NCBI GenBank assembly: GCA_910890315.1
Contig: CAJVGD010000046.1
Span: 682,001-746,000, forward strand
Direction: 5' to 3'
From: Serendipita indica DSM 11827
Taxonomy: Eukaryota > Basidiomycota > Agaricomycetes > Sebacinales > Serendipitaceae
DNA length: 64,000 bases
A program made the position numbers and the translations under genes. This document shows, in pieces, positions 46,840 through 58,645 of this stretch. The notes below the pieces were generated by a model, which saw only the letters and a list, made by a program, of their open reading frames with translations, did not search any database and was not told the DNA's origin. How positions within the stretch are numbered: the stretch's first letter is position 1; the number at the start of each line of letters is the position of its first letter.

Positions 46840-48323
46840 ATGAATCATTTATTCTCTTTCTTCATCGTCTTTGCGACGGTATGGTCATCCGTGCTGGCCG
46901 TCAACGGAGACATTGCGTGCAAGAACGTGCGTAGTTGCGAGTCTTGTTCGCTGATACACTTCTGATTCATGTTCAGGGAATGTGTGTGACTGCAATCGTT
47001 CATAGCAACTCGACAACGACCTACGACCTCACCGTCTCCAACTCACAGGTCGGATGGATGTCTATGTGCGTATATATATGCATGTTTACTACGTGTCTCA
47101 TCTTTTCCCAGAGGCTTTGGATCTACTATGATCAACGCCCCTATGGTCATTCTCTGGAGGGACTCATCCAATGGGAACACGATCATTTCACAACGCTCCG
47201 CTTCTTCATACGACGGGCTGACCATCGTGACATCCCCCCCAAGGGTCGCTTCCGCTGTCAATTCACGCGCAAGTTTCAATTCAACAGCCCAGACCCTCTC
47301 GTTTTCAATTCCAAGCAATTCGGACATCCGACAAACTATTATCTACGCCTGGTGGATGTCAAATCAGGCGGAGTAACGTAAGCTTATCGCGTCTAGGTCG
47401 AGTACTGCTCCTTCGAGCAATAGCCCGGATGCCAGCATAGTCGAGCACGACGACAAGGGAACCATGTCTCTTAATCTCGTCAACCAACTCCCGTCATTCT
47501 ATGACGAGGTCGGATCCAACTCGACGACCACCATCCCTACGTCTGGAGGGTCTACATCTGACTCTGGATCAAACACCAACTCTGGCTCTAATTCAGGATC
47601 TAGCAACAATATTGCCATTCCCCTGACCCCCAGTCAAAAGGTCCTGGCTGCACATGGTATTATTTTGACCATTGCGTTCCTCATCATCCTTCCTCTTGGT
47701 GCGCTTCAAGCGCGTCTCTTCAGGACGATTATTCCGGGCAAGATTTGGTTCGGCCTCCACTGGATCCTACAATGGCCTGTTGCTGCCTTGCTAATGATCA
47801 TTGGGCTAATCCTTGGTGTGGTCGAAACCCACAAACTGAAATTGCCAGACAGCAACCACAAGGTTTGTTCTAGTCTAGTATCGTTTCATCCGCCGTCTCA
47901 TCGTCAACAGACAGTCGGAGTCATCTTGACCGCTCTCTATGTCATTCAATGCGTCTACGGTGGTATCATTCACTTTGTCAAGCCAGCTCGGCCAAACGGA
48001 CGACCTCCTCAAAACTATGGACATGCTATTATTGGTATCCTTGTCATTGGACTCTCCTTTAAGCAAGTTCACAATGGCCTTGACGATGAGTGGCCGCGTA
48101 TTGGTGGCCCCGCAATCCCACAGTCCATTTGGACATGGTGGAAAGTGTGGATTATCGTGAGCCGTTTCATATCCGATTTGAATTGGGATTAAGAGCCTTT
48201 CAGACGATTCCGCTGCTATACCTATTCGGCCTTGTCTTACTCCCTCGCCAATATCGGTTGGAGAGAGACCAACGAGCCAAAGGGCAGTATACTGCTCCTG
48301 TCGAGCTCAGGGAGCCAAGATGA
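46840..48323 (+). CDS. DOMON-cytochrome b561 membrane protein (copy 1)
   Basis: Secreted heme-binding DOMON domain joined to a b561-type transmembrane electron carrier. The signal peptide is MNHLFSFFIVFATVWSSVLA. The DOMON part includes TTYDLTVSNSQVGWMSIGFG and NAPMVILWRDSSNGNTIISQ; a Ser/Thr/Gly/Asn linker follows. The b561 part has candidate heme His residues in LAAHGIILTIAFLII, FGLHWILQWPVAALL, SNHKTVGVILTALYVIQCVY and QNYGHAIIGILVIGLSFKQV, and the motif HNGLDDEWPRIGGP. The last exon gives TIPLLYLFGLVLLPRQYRLE and stops at 48323. Likely moves electrons across the plasma membrane, perhaps to metals or secreted oxidases; partners are inference. A diverged tandem copy follows. Confidence 0.87.
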
Positions 48324-48924
48324 GAATCGTTTGGGGGTCAACAATAATGAGATAAATTGTCAAGGCAGCCACTCTACGGTCACTACCCGAGAGTACATAA
48401 ACACGCCACGAGAATACGATTACTGTTATATTACGATAGATCCTATAGATTCTATGATGTACAACGAATCTGAGGGTGCACACAAAGCACCTGGAAGGGG
48501 TTGAGGAGCCATGCAAATTGCCAAGCCTCTATTGGTCACCCTGCTTAGAGGACACTGCCATGCTGAAATTCTAGCCAAAAGTAAACCAGGATGATCACCT
48601 CATATTCCGCAGCAGCGAAGCACTTTTGGCCAAGAGGGATGCCTTATCATTGCGGTTCACCGTGCGCAGCTTTTGCAAGTAAGTAGAGGTATGATCACAC
48701 CTGACCGATTGAACGGATTCCCTCGTGCAATCTTCCCCGTTGAGTCGGTTGTAGAGGTCGTCGCGGAATTCTAACGGAGGATGAACAAGTATTAAGCTCA
48801 GCCCATCTGAGTATGTATTAGCGCGGGTTTCCCGGTGGTGCGCCGCGCCTTTCTTGATATAAACTCTACCTCCTGGGCGTGCTTGCTGGTCACCAACCGC
48901 CCTCCCTTGATTCTCCTCACCGAC

Positions 48925-50316
48925 ATGAAACGCTTATTCTCTTTCCTGCTGTCCTTGCAATTATACGGCCATCTGTGCTCGCCGACACTGCATGTCGCAA
49001 CGTGCGTAATGCCTCGTCATGTTCGCCAATGAGCTCTGATTCATGTTCAGGCAATGTGTGTAACTGCAATCGTCGACAGTAACTCGACAACCTACGACCT
49101 CACCGTCTCGAATTCGCAGGTCGGATGGATGGCCATGTACGCAGAGTCGTCGCGAGCATTTTTGGGTCTAATTCTTCCACAGAGGCTTTGGCAGGACCAT
49201 GGTTAATACCCCCATGGTCATTCTGTGGAGAGACTCGTCCAATGGGAACACCGTAATTTCACAACGCTCCGCCTCTGCCTACAGCATGCCAACCGTCGTG
49301 TCCTCCCCCCCACGGGTCGCTTCCGCGATCAATTCGCGTGCGAGCTTCAATTCATCGGCCCAGACCCTCTCGTTCTCCATACCGAGCAATTCGGACACCC
49401 GCCAATCCATCATCTACGCGTGGCATGTATACACATGAAAAGCATAACATAATCTTATCGCGTACAGGTCGAGTAACGCTCCTTCGAGCAATAGCGCAGA
49501 TGCCACCATTGTTGAGCATGACGACAAGGGAACCATGACCCTCAACCTTGCCAACGGATCAGGATCCAACTCTACGACCCAAACATCTGGATCCAGCAAC
49601 AATACATCAACGCCCCTTACCTCGAGTCAAAAGGTCTTTGTGGCTCATGCCGTCCTTTTGACAGTTGCGTTCCTCATCATCCTTCCTCTCGGTGCCCTTC
49701 AAGCTCGTCTTCTCAGAACGATTGTTCCTGGCAAGCTCTGGTTCGGCGCCCACTGGATTCTACAGTGGCCTGTCGCCAGTCTGATGATCATTGTTGGACT
49801 GATCCTTGGTGCGGTCGAAACCGACAAACTGGAATTGCCAGATAGCAACCACAAGGTTTGTTCTGGTCCCGTACTGTTTCGTTCACCAACTCACCGTCAA
49901 TAGACAGTCGGAATCGTCTTGGTTGTCCTCTACGCAGCTCAATGCATCTATGGTGGCGTGATTCACTTTGTCAAACCAGCACGATCCACCGGACGACCTC
50001 CTCAGAACTATGGACATGCCATTCTCGGGCTCATCATCATTGGGCTCGCCTTTAAACAAGTTCACAACGGCCTCGATGACGAGTGGCCACGCATAGGTGG
50101 TCCCGAAGTTCCCATGTCCATCTGGACTTGGTGGAAAGTGTGGATTATTGTGCGTCGTTTCCGTTCCGCGTCCACTTCCGACTTATCACCTTGCAGATGA
50201 TCCCACTACTATACCTGTTCGGTCTCGCTCTGCTTCCTCGCCAATATCGATTGGAGAGGGATCAGCGTGCAAAGGCGGAGCACAATGCTCCCATCGAGCT
50301 CAAGCAGTCACAGTAG
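48925..50316 (+). CDS. DOMON-cytochrome b561 membrane protein (copy 2), start unclear
   Basis: Second copy of the tandem pair. From exon 2 onward it matches copy 1 throughout (MVNTPMVILWRDSSNGNTVI, FGAHWILQWPVASLMIIVGL, NYGHAILGLIIIGLAFKQVH) and ends NAPIELKQSQ. The linker is shorter. Exon 1 is a problem: the ATG at 48925 (MKRLFSFLLS) aligns with copy 1, but the exon lost about ten bases relative to copy 1, one more than a multiple of three, so the usual GTGCG donor at about 49002 would put exon 2 out of frame. An alternative weak donor eight bases earlier would restore the frame. The signal peptide of this copy may be damaged, or the sequence may have an error. Confidence 0.75.
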
Positions 50317-50494
50317 GACTTGTATACTATGAAACGTATAGTCGAGTATCCAATTTATGTTTCCGATTCTAAGCGACCAAATTGGCTGGTGAAAGGTGAC
50401 GCTAAAACAAACACCTCCCCACCACCAGCTGCGCCAAAGCAGTCGCTGTCCTGGCACGATAGCCTGCCACTTTTGCTGCTGAAATTCGACAATA

Positions 50495-52897
50495 ATGGCT
50501 TCTGGCTCTGGATATAGTCAAGGCTATCATCAATTGCCTGGGCAGGGTCAAGGCCCGCGCTCCACTGCGTCGCTAGTGTCCCAAACCTCTTCTGTATGTC
50601 TTCAAATTACTTCTAACGTCTTTATTTGTCCATGGAGTTGGCGTTGCTCACATATATCCAGCGAGAGAACCCATTTAACGATTCGTCGCCCAACTCGATT
50701 TCTGGTGCGTCAAGGCCACTCGGAGAGCATCTATATTGGACCGAAATTCATTTTATTATTCAGGAAAATTCAACCTCTCACCAGACCCACGCGCCTGGGG
50801 GACGACGGCGGGCGCAGAAGACGACGACTGGCTACACGACCCACGGAGAGGCAAGTCGATTGATGATCTTGGGACCATCTTTACGTTCCGAGGACTGGCA
50901 AATGTCGGATGCCTTGTGATCCTCGCACTCGGCCTCACAACGCTCTTGTAAGTCCCGAGCGCCGTTTCGCGACACACGAAACCCGGCCGCATCGCCTCCA
51001 ACGCTAACACACTGCTCGCCTTTTTCCACTCAGTGCTGGATATCCGTTAATCGATTATTTTACTCGCGATAAGCAAACCAATCTTGGTGGATATAATTTG
51101 GGCGCCATCAATGCTACAGGTACGTGGTTTCTCTCGCGGTGTTCGGCACAGCAGCGGCCCCTCACGACAAGGCCGACGACAACGAACAGACAGTGGCTGA
51201 CGAGATGAATCCCCTTTTCAGGACAAGTCATGCAATCTTCCTTTTCTCTCATCGACCCGGACACGCCGCAGTCTGCATATACCAAACCGGGTATTCGAAA
51301 TCCCTCAGAGGAGCTACAACTCGTCTTCTCGGACGAGTTCAACGTTGAAGGTCGTACATTCTACCCAGGTGACGATCCATTCTGGGAAGCTGTCGATCTC
51401 TGGTACTGGCCAACCAACGATATGGAGTGGTATGACCCGGAACAGGTCACCACCACTGGCGGATATCTCAGGATCCTCATGGAAGAACGCCGGAATCACG
51501 GTATGAGATACATAAGTGGCATGATCTCGAGTTGGAACAAGTTTTGCTTCACTGGTGGATACATTGAAGGTATGGGCGTTACCCTGTTTGCTTTAACCCA
51601 CCTTACTCATCTTGATAGCTGCCGTATCGCTTCCTGGTGATCCAACTGTATCTGGTCTATGGCCCGGTATGTTCGTCGATCCACCAGTTCCCAAGCTGAT
51701 CCGTTTCTGCAGCCGTTTGGACAATGGGCAACCTTGGTCGTGCCGGCTTTGGTGCTTCTACTGAAGGTCTCTGGCCATATACCTACGACAAGTGCGATGT
51801 CGGTACTCTTCCTAATCAAACCAATGCCGATGGATCGCCACACGGACCCACACACACGGGTATCGTCCCTGAATTCGACTTTGAGCTCTCATGGCTTCCT
51901 GGAATGCGTCTCTCGGCCTGCACGTGCCCTGGAGAGCAACACCCTGGTCCAGTTCACCGCGACGGAACCTTTGTGTCGCGTTCGGCGCCAGAAATCGATA
52001 TCATCGAAGGTGCGTGTCCTGTTCCATCCAATTACACTTTCTCACATGCTCGTGTGTTTAGTCCAAGTCAACATGACTACACGTGAGGGAGAGGCTTCTC
52101 AATCCGTCCAGTTTGCACCATTCGACGACAACTATGCCTGGAACAACGAGACATACCTCGAGATCTATGATAATACCGTATCCTACCTCAACTCGTATCA
52201 AGGTGGTGTCCTGCAGCAGGTTTGTAGCTGTCGTTTTCTCTCAGTAAGACGTTACTCATGGCTTCCTAGACTGGCTCAGTTGTGTCTATCGTCAATCAAG
52301 ACTGCTATACCACCAAGTCGAGCTGCTTTGCCATCTACGGCTACGAGTACAAGCCGGGACTTCAGGAGGATGGTGCCTACATCACCTGGGTAAACAATGG
52401 CAAGCGATCATGGACGTTCCAAGCCGGAGGTATCGGAGAAAACCCTCGCGTAGAAATCTCTGCTCGACCGATTCCCCGTGAGCCCATGGTACGTAGTTTC
52501 ATTTCGCAAGGTGCATGATCTTACTCTGCTTGATAGTATATTCTTATCAACTTGGGTATCTCCGACGGTTTCTCGCCAGTCGAAGCCAGTAAGCAAGCTC
52601 CGAGTTGGCTGCGGGCAGATGTTAACGATTCTTCGTAGCCCTCAGGTTCCCGGTTGAGATGCATATTGATTACATCCGAGTATACCAACCCAAGGATGCG
52701 ATCAACTACGGATGCGACCCACAAGGATTCCCGACATCGAACTATATCAACCAGTACATCGAGGCCTATACAAATCCCAATTTGACAGTGCGTATTCGCT
52801 GAGAATCAGAGGTCTCTGGTGCTTATACTTTTTGCAGAGTTGGGAGAAGGACTATGGACAGACATGGCCGAGGAGCAGTCTCAAGGATGGTTGCTAA
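50495..52897 (+). CDS. SKN1: GH16 beta-glucan synthesis-associated protein (SKN1/KRE6 family)
   Basis: Type II membrane protein needed for cell-wall beta-1,6-glucan. A Ser/Pro-rich cytosolic N terminus with basic motifs leads to one transmembrane segment (LANVGCLVILALGLTTLF). The luminal domain follows: LQLVFSDEFNVEGRTFYPGD, DPFWEAVDLWYWPTNDMEWY, ISGMISSWNKFCFTGGYIEA, LPGDPTVSGLWPAVWTMGNL, and SAPEIDIIEVQVN, where E-I-D-I-I-E is the GH16 catalytic signature. The C terminus has IDYIRVYQPKDAINYGCDPQ and GFPTSNYINQYIEAY, and ends WPRSSLKDGC. Many short introns are present. The full-length architecture looks intact. Confidence 0.92.
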
Positions 52898-53375
52898 ATG
52901 ACACGAACTGCATGAATTTGCCTCTTTTTATTTCTCTGCACGGGCGCAACACGGCCCAAAGGACTCGTCTCCATCCCCTTGCCCTCTTTATTATGCAGTC
53001 CTCCATCCCTCTCCCTCTTTGTCCCTGGCCAGGACATTCTCCTTCTTCTCCTTGCTCATTTTCTGCTTCCATCATCGTCGTTCCTTGGTTGTGGCCGTCG
53101 ACAATGTACAGTGCATAGAGTCCCGTCGGTGGGTGTCGGGCGAATAATAGAGCTGTTGCCAGCTTGCTCTCGAGTCTGTCTGCCTCGCTGTAAGCCCTGT
53201 CTTGTCCTGTTTTTTTTAAAAAAAGTGCGGCGCTCCTGGCCAGGGCAGCCCTTCACGCGCCCAGCATGAGGCACAGCGCGAGGCAAATAAAGAATTCGAC
53301 GCGTCCAAAGGCCAGCACACATCTTGCTCTCCACCTCGTCGCAAGACTCGTGGAACTGTGCAATACTCGCCCAAA
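52898..53375. promoter_or_regulatory. Promoter region of the bestrophin gene with a T8A7 tract
   Basis: 478 bp containing a perfect T8A7 tract at 53210-53224, about 150 bp upstream of the bestrophin start. Poly(dA:dT) tracts disfavour nucleosomes and are common in fungal promoters. No gene was recognised. Confidence 0.4.
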
Positions 53376-55409
53376 ATGTCTTCACAAAATCCTGTCCGCA
53401 AGTCGATGACGGGTAAACATCGTCTCGTGATTGCAAAGCGCGCCGACTTTGTGCGCCAGAGAGCTGGCGGAAGGTTTGTCCATATTCCTCTTATTCGCGT
53501 CGTTTGCGTGTCTAACTCTCTCCCTAGTCTCTCCGTTCTCTCCCTCCTCTTTGGCAAGGTGTGTTCCGTCTGCTCGTCCGACCGCCCGTCGATGGCTCCG
53601 GTCTCAAAGGCTGACCGCCGTTCTCGCTCTAGGGCACGGTCATCTACCGCATTTGGCCTGCAGTCTTCATCCACACCGTTTTCTCGGCCATTGTCGTCGC
53701 TATCGACCTCTACTATGTCAACATTGGCGTCGGAACAATCATGCTCACCCGTGAGTATCTCGAGCGGAGCACGGGCGTCTGTTGCTGAATTGAACTGCTA
53801 GTCATTCCAATGGTGCTGGGTTTCGTCGTCGCGCTCCGAGTGACTACAGGGTGCGTCCTAACCGCGGTTGCCCTGTCATAAAATTTTGACTGACCGGACT
53901 TCTCTGCAGATATGACCGGTGCGCGCGCTCATTATCCTCCGGAGGTACAATGCCAACTGACAAAACTTTTAACCTAGTTATTGGATGGGAAGAGTCGCTT
54001 GGTCCGATGTCATTCGCAATACCAGGACGCTTGGCCGTTTGATCTGGTACCACTGCCCGACCCGCCTAACCCCCAACCGTGAGAATGTGCCACTCAAGGA
54101 CATTGAGCGTGCTTTGGAGGAGAAGAAGCTCGCTCTGGACCTCCTCGAGGCGTAGGTGGCGAATGACCCACCAGTTCAACCTATTGAGTTTCCCTTTAGC
54201 TTTGCGTTTGCTCTCAAGCACCACATCCGTGACGAGCCTGGACCTTATTACGAGGTATGTTGGCTTTTTGTTTTCAAGAGAGTAATGCTTAGTCTCGTTC
54301 AGGACCTCAACCCTCTGCTCGCGGCGATGGAACTGAGCCCGTATCACACTCACCGTTTCCCGTCGTCTCCCCCTATGGGCTCCCCTGCCGCTGCCGTGAA
54401 CGGACTTCCTAGCAATGGCGATCAATACGGCACCTTCCCCACCAGCAACGACCCACACGCTCCTCTCCTCCCGGCTACGCAGAGCAGGCGCACGCGTGGA
54501 TCTGTCTATGTCGACCTCATTCCCTTTGGTAGCTGGTGGACGGCTTTCAAGAGGCTCTTTAGCCGTCAACCTGCCGCCGGCACCCCTACTGCAGGTCCAG
54601 AGGGCACCAATGCTGGAAAGCACGTCGTTTTGGCCGGTGGTGGAGGCAACATCCCACTTGAGGTTCTTCGCACACTCAGTGAATGGCTTTCCACTCTCGA
54701 AGAGCGCGGAACTGTCCCCGGAACCACTCTTGGCAGCATGATGGGCTTGGTTCAGGGTCTGGAAGACAGTCTGTGCTCTTTGGAGCGCATTCTCACTACG
54801 CCTCTTCCTCTGTACGTTTGATTATCTGATCCTCTTCATAGCTGAACTCGCTTACAGCGTCTATACGGCTCACATCCGACACACTGTTTGGATCTTTTTG
54901 TTCACGCTTCCCTTCCAGCTTTGCAATACTTTCGAATGTCGGTGATCATTCGTCCATGCTCAACACAGCTAATGCTCTTGGCAGGGATCACTGTTCCCGG
55001 CGTTGCCGTCGCGTCGTTCCTCTACCTTGGTTTCGTCGCTGCCGGTGAAGAGATTGAACAACCATTTGGATATGGTACGTATCTAGCCCGTATTATATAC
55101 TTGTGCTCATGATATCCAATAGATCGCAACGATCTCGACCTCGACTGTGAGTAAATGCCTTTGGCTTTGCAAGCAAGTTGCTAATTCTATCCTTTAGTCT
55201 TCTGCAATGAGATTATCCACGTTGAGCTCGATGACTTGCGCCGCGCTCAGGTTCCCAACAGCTACCTCTCGCTCCCCGGTGCCGTTCAACCCACCTCTAC
55301 ATATGGAAGAGGCGCCATTGTCGATGCCGCGACGCAAGAGGCCGAGCAGGACGTCAAGGACTTTAACCCGGCCGAGCCACTTGCTGGTGTTCCTTCGGGC
55401 AGCTATTAA
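53376..55409 (+). CDS. Bestrophin-like UPF0187 anion channel
   Basis: Fungal bestrophin-family membrane protein, a probable anion channel. The start gives MSSQNPVRKSMTGKHRLVIA. A 31-nt exon (SLSVLSLLFGK) leads into GTVIYRIWPAVFIHTVFSAI, then IPMVLGFVVALRVTTG, a 9-nt microexon, and YDRYWMGRVAWSDVIRNTRT. VYTAHIRHTVWIFLFTLPFQ and WITVPGVAVASFLYLGFVAA form later membrane segments; EEIEQPFGYDRNDLDLD is the conserved acidic stretch after the last segment. A long cytosolic insert (PMGSPAAAVNGLPSNGDQYG) is disordered. It ends EPLAGVPSGSY. A decayed copy of the 3' end lies at 58265-58645. Confidence 0.88.
53910..53918 (+). other. 9-nt microexon of the bestrophin gene
   Basis: ATATGACCG is flanked by tctctgcag and gtgcgc. 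The introns on either side would both be 59 nt (53851-53909 and 53919-53977). Including it gives VTTG-YDR-YWMGR, the conserved UPF0187 YDRYW motif, with clean phases. Confidence 0.75.
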
Positions 55410-56728
55410 TTGTTTAGAGGGAAAGATGGTTGAGCAGGGTTGCTCGTGGATCAAAAATTGGGTTTTCGTATTCTCGTGTTCACATCGCATGCGAACTCTT
55501 GGATTGGTTCTCTTGGAGGACGGACAGTTGGATGGGCTTTTACTAATTACACACTGTATGGGAGAGACGCCGTCCGTACACGTGCTTTACCTCATCAAGA
55601 CTTACGTCTAGACTGTGAAGTGTCTGAAACCAATATTGAGCAGTAGTCATCAAACTTTGACCACCCGAGTGGATGCAAATCACCTACGATATTCAATATT
55701 GATGTCGTCAGTGAATGATTTACATAATCGCAGATGCGTCGCCTTTTTACACTATGCTACGAATAAATACCGGTGATGGCTTACAATCTCCCAAAATTTC
55801 CAGGGGCTGTAGTTTGTTCGCTTTCTTCAAGTAGGACCGGGGAAAGCATCAATACAGCGTGCTAGTTTGATTGCAAACCTCGATAAATTTCAGAGAGCTG
55901 ATTCGAGCTGATATGCGCCCTCGTATGGCCGTCAGATGTTTTTCCTGAACCAAATCCCTCGGTCAAAGTGATTTCTCTTCGTGGCATCCAGTGGCTCAAA
56001 ATGCTATTATATATTCATATCAATAAAGTATTATTTGTGTACATGCACTTTCAGCTCGATAGTAAGGCTACTTTGGACGGTGTAGGTCCACCTACAGCAA
56101 CGGGATGAACAGTGAATAGAAGATTGGCGGCGATAAGAAAAATTGAGACGCAGGCCTTCTAGACTTTATTTATGTGTTTTATGTGTTTTAACGTCCCAAG
56201 CTAAATTTCCCCGACAGTTTTCCAAGCGCATCATCTCACTCCGGGCGAACCCCTGAGCGGGAGGGGCCCTCATAATTTGTGTGAACGATAATATCTCAGG
56301 TGTAAATTTAGAGACGCGTTCCTATATTCATAGCGGCCTGCCCCGATTTATGGGTGAGTCCAGGTTTTTGAGAACGACCGTAGTTCTCGGTCTTGGGCCA
56401 AGTGGTCTTGAGCGAAGTCCGGGGCTGAGTTAATCCAATTTAATGAATTCTCGTCTGGACAGGAATCGCGCCATGAGCACACCTCGGACGGCTCCGAGCA
56501 GCTTGGGGTCGTCTAGCCTTTCGCGATATACTATATAATCGCCACTGTACCTTAGTGCTGGAGATGGGCCGTGTGCATACACCACAGCACTAGATATTAA
56601 GCAGGAGGGCGATAGAATAAATGGGCGCCGGAGCTAGTCCGATCTGGGGCCACACTGTCCACAAACCCAAATACCTACTGTCCACTATTTAAGATCCTCT
56701 CTGGCATATACACGCTTTACTAGACCCC
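55410..56728. other. 1.3-kb intergenic region without recognised genes
   Basis: Between the bestrophin stop and the C2H2 gene. It contains a tandem TTTATGTGTTT-like stretch near 56168-56192 and a 26-nt segment near 56397 resembling a tRNA A box (GGGCCAAGTGGTCTTGAGC). No B box or cloverleaf could be found with it. A TATA-like tactatataat lies at 56528. Confidence 0.4.
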
Positions 56729-57607
56729 ATGTCCACACAAAATACCAGCACCGTCGACAACGAGGAGCGCGTCTACCTCCATGATCCCTATGCCACCAGA
56801 CGCGAGCAGCCCCCATCCATGATGCAAGACTACACTGACCCTATGTTGCTAATCGCCATACCGATACAGAATACTAACGCAGTCAACAGTAACGAAGGGG
56901 AACGCGTTTACCTCTATGATCCCTATGGGACCAGACATGAGCAGCTCCCATCCATGATGCAAACATACGCTGATTCACGCGAATATTCAAGTCTTCAACC
57001 TATAGATAGTTTCATGACAGACCAAGTGCTGCCAAATGTGAGCACTGGAGTGCCAAAGAGCCCATTTCAGGTGTATTCGCCGGTACGTATCAGTTGACAT
57101 ACGCTCCGTTAAACAACATAACCGATATTTGATTTCCCTGGTTGGGTTTGACGTCATCGTCTGTAGACTGCTTTACGGCAATATGCCATAATCCCGGGTA
57201 ACACCCGTCCACTCGCCCCTGCACCCACGATAGGTTTATCCTACCATGAAACGCTTCACCCGAATATACAGCGCAGGCACTCGTCTTCTCTTCATTCTCT
57301 TGCAAGCGCCACCAGTTCAAACGCCAACACGGAGAGCACATTGGTCACTAGATTTCCATACGCGAACATGCATACAGGCGTGGGAGCAAATATACACACT
57401 GATGATACAAGAATGAGCAAGAAACATGCTTGTACTGTCTGCGAGGCCGCCTTTGAGCGTAGATACGACCTCAAGCGACACATGGAAACGCATTCAGAGC
57501 AGAAGAAATTCATTTGTTTCGGTTGTCAAAAGGCGCTTGCACGCAACGACTCGCTCCAGCGACATCAGATTGTCTGCAAGGCTCGTTGGTCATCGGAGGA
57601 TCAATAG
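56729..57607 (+). CDS. C2H2 zinc-finger protein with N-terminal internal repeat
   Basis: Two exons joined by a 90-nt intron (about 57082-57171; gtacgt...tctgtag) give QVYSP-TALRQYAII and an open frame to 57607. The C terminus has a classic finger ACTVCEAAFERRYDLKRHME-TH (C-x2-C-x12-H-x3-H) followed by FICFGCQKALARNDSLQRHQ with a terminal Cys (C2HC). The N terminus contains two copies of a ~27-residue unit around ERVYLHDPYATRREQ and ERVYLYDPYGTRHEQLPSMM. Likely a DNA-binding regulator; targets unknown. Confidence 0.78.
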
Positions 57608-58264
57608 TTGCATCGTTTCTTGTAGTCGTATCCTTTATGTGGCATGTACTTACTGAACTGAGCGTCTATATAGGCTGGTTCATGCCCCCCCATGGTGGCT
57701 CACGTGGACTATAGTCGACTATATTAGAATAAAGGTATCATTCATCTGGAATTTAACGTTAAACGCTAGCTCTATGGTCTCCTCCACACCCACTATTTCT
57801 CCCGACGCTTACGCCTCTGATCACGCTCCGAAAGCTTAAGATTCAACGTAAGTGACCCTCTAGATTATTACTGGAAGCGAAGCTGTAAATCTGATCCCAA
57901 ACTATCCTTAACTGACAACACCTCGTGTTGGATAAATTTGGACCATCTATAGAGTTTAACATTCCACTATTTGACCGGAAAGGCTGGCACAATCTCTATT
58001 TGAATTATCGATCCTACCTATATCTAATCTATAGTCCCTCATATGAAGCTCAGTCCTTCCTATATTGTATTTCGTTATCATTTTTTGAATATAAATCTAG
58101 CCCAATGGTCACTCAAGGCGAGGCACAGTGGTTGAGCGAAGTCTGAAGCCAACTTTGAGCACCTGGATTTGGGAATACTCGGTTTGGGCAGTGTCCCGAA
58201 ACCTTGAGAAAACTTTGGGGAACTTGAGCGACTGCTCAAGCTGGGTTGCTAACTCCTTTTAGAC
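57608..58264. other. Intergenic accessory DNA
   Basis: 657 bp with no recognised gene. It holds a 14-bp palindrome TATAGTCGACTATA at about 57711-57724 and a short inverted repeat CTTGAGC-gact-GCTCAAG near 58225. The stretch near 58110 (GGCACAGTGGTTGAGCGAAG) resembles a sequence near 56400. Confidence 0.35.
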
Positions 58265-58645
58265 CCTCGCAGCGAGGTTATCTGTGTTCATACTGACGGC
58301 TGTGTTCAGGTTGCCACTCGCTACCTCTTGCTACTCGGTCCAGCCCACCCTACTTATGACAGAAGGGCCATCGTCAATGCTACAGGCAAGAGGATGGTCA
58401 GGATATCAAAGACTTGAGCCCAGCCCCGCCACTTGCCGGTGTTCCTTCCGGTAGCTACTCACCGTTTAGGAGGGAAAGAAGGTTGATAACGGTGACCTTG
58501 TGGGCCAACTGTTGGATAAATTGGGTTTTTGTTCATATAGGATGCGAGCTCTTGGATCAATTCTCTCGGAGGGATAGTTGAATTGACATTTACTAATCAC
58601 ACTCTGTACAGGGAGAGAGGCAATCTGTACACGTGCTTTACTTTA
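58265..58645 (+). pseudogene. Decayed duplicate of the bestrophin 3' end
   Basis: This segment aligns with 55205-55590, covering the last bestrophin exon and its 3' flank. Shared blocks include CCACTTGC[TC]GGTGTTCCTTC, AGGGAAAGA[AT]GG, GATAAATTGGGTTTTxGT and CACGTGCTTTAC. Stops and small gaps break the reading frame, and no upstream exons are present. It ends at the BTB copy 3 stop codon. Confidence 0.75.

Larger units (their letters stand above)
46395..50316 (+). repeat. Tandem duplication of a DOMON-cytochrome b561 gene unit
   Basis: Two units of about 1.9 kb, roughly 46395-48323 and 48463-50316, each contain a 5' flank and one gene with matching intron positions. Upstream blocks such as CTGAGGGTG, CCGCAG...GCAGCACTTTGG and GTTC[AG]CCGTGCGCAG recur in order. 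The units have diverged clearly, so the duplication is not recent. Confidence 0.7.

Noticed and set aside
56385-56480. tRNA- or SINE-like segment (A-box-like GGGCCAAGTGGTCTTGAG)
   Set aside because: No B box, cloverleaf or poly-A/T tail could be found; a similar phrase near 58110 is too short to define a repeat.
55410-58264. Possible transposon or virus-like element in the gene-poor stretch
   Set aside because: No transposase, reverse transcriptase or capsid-like frame, no terminal repeats and no target-site duplications were seen.
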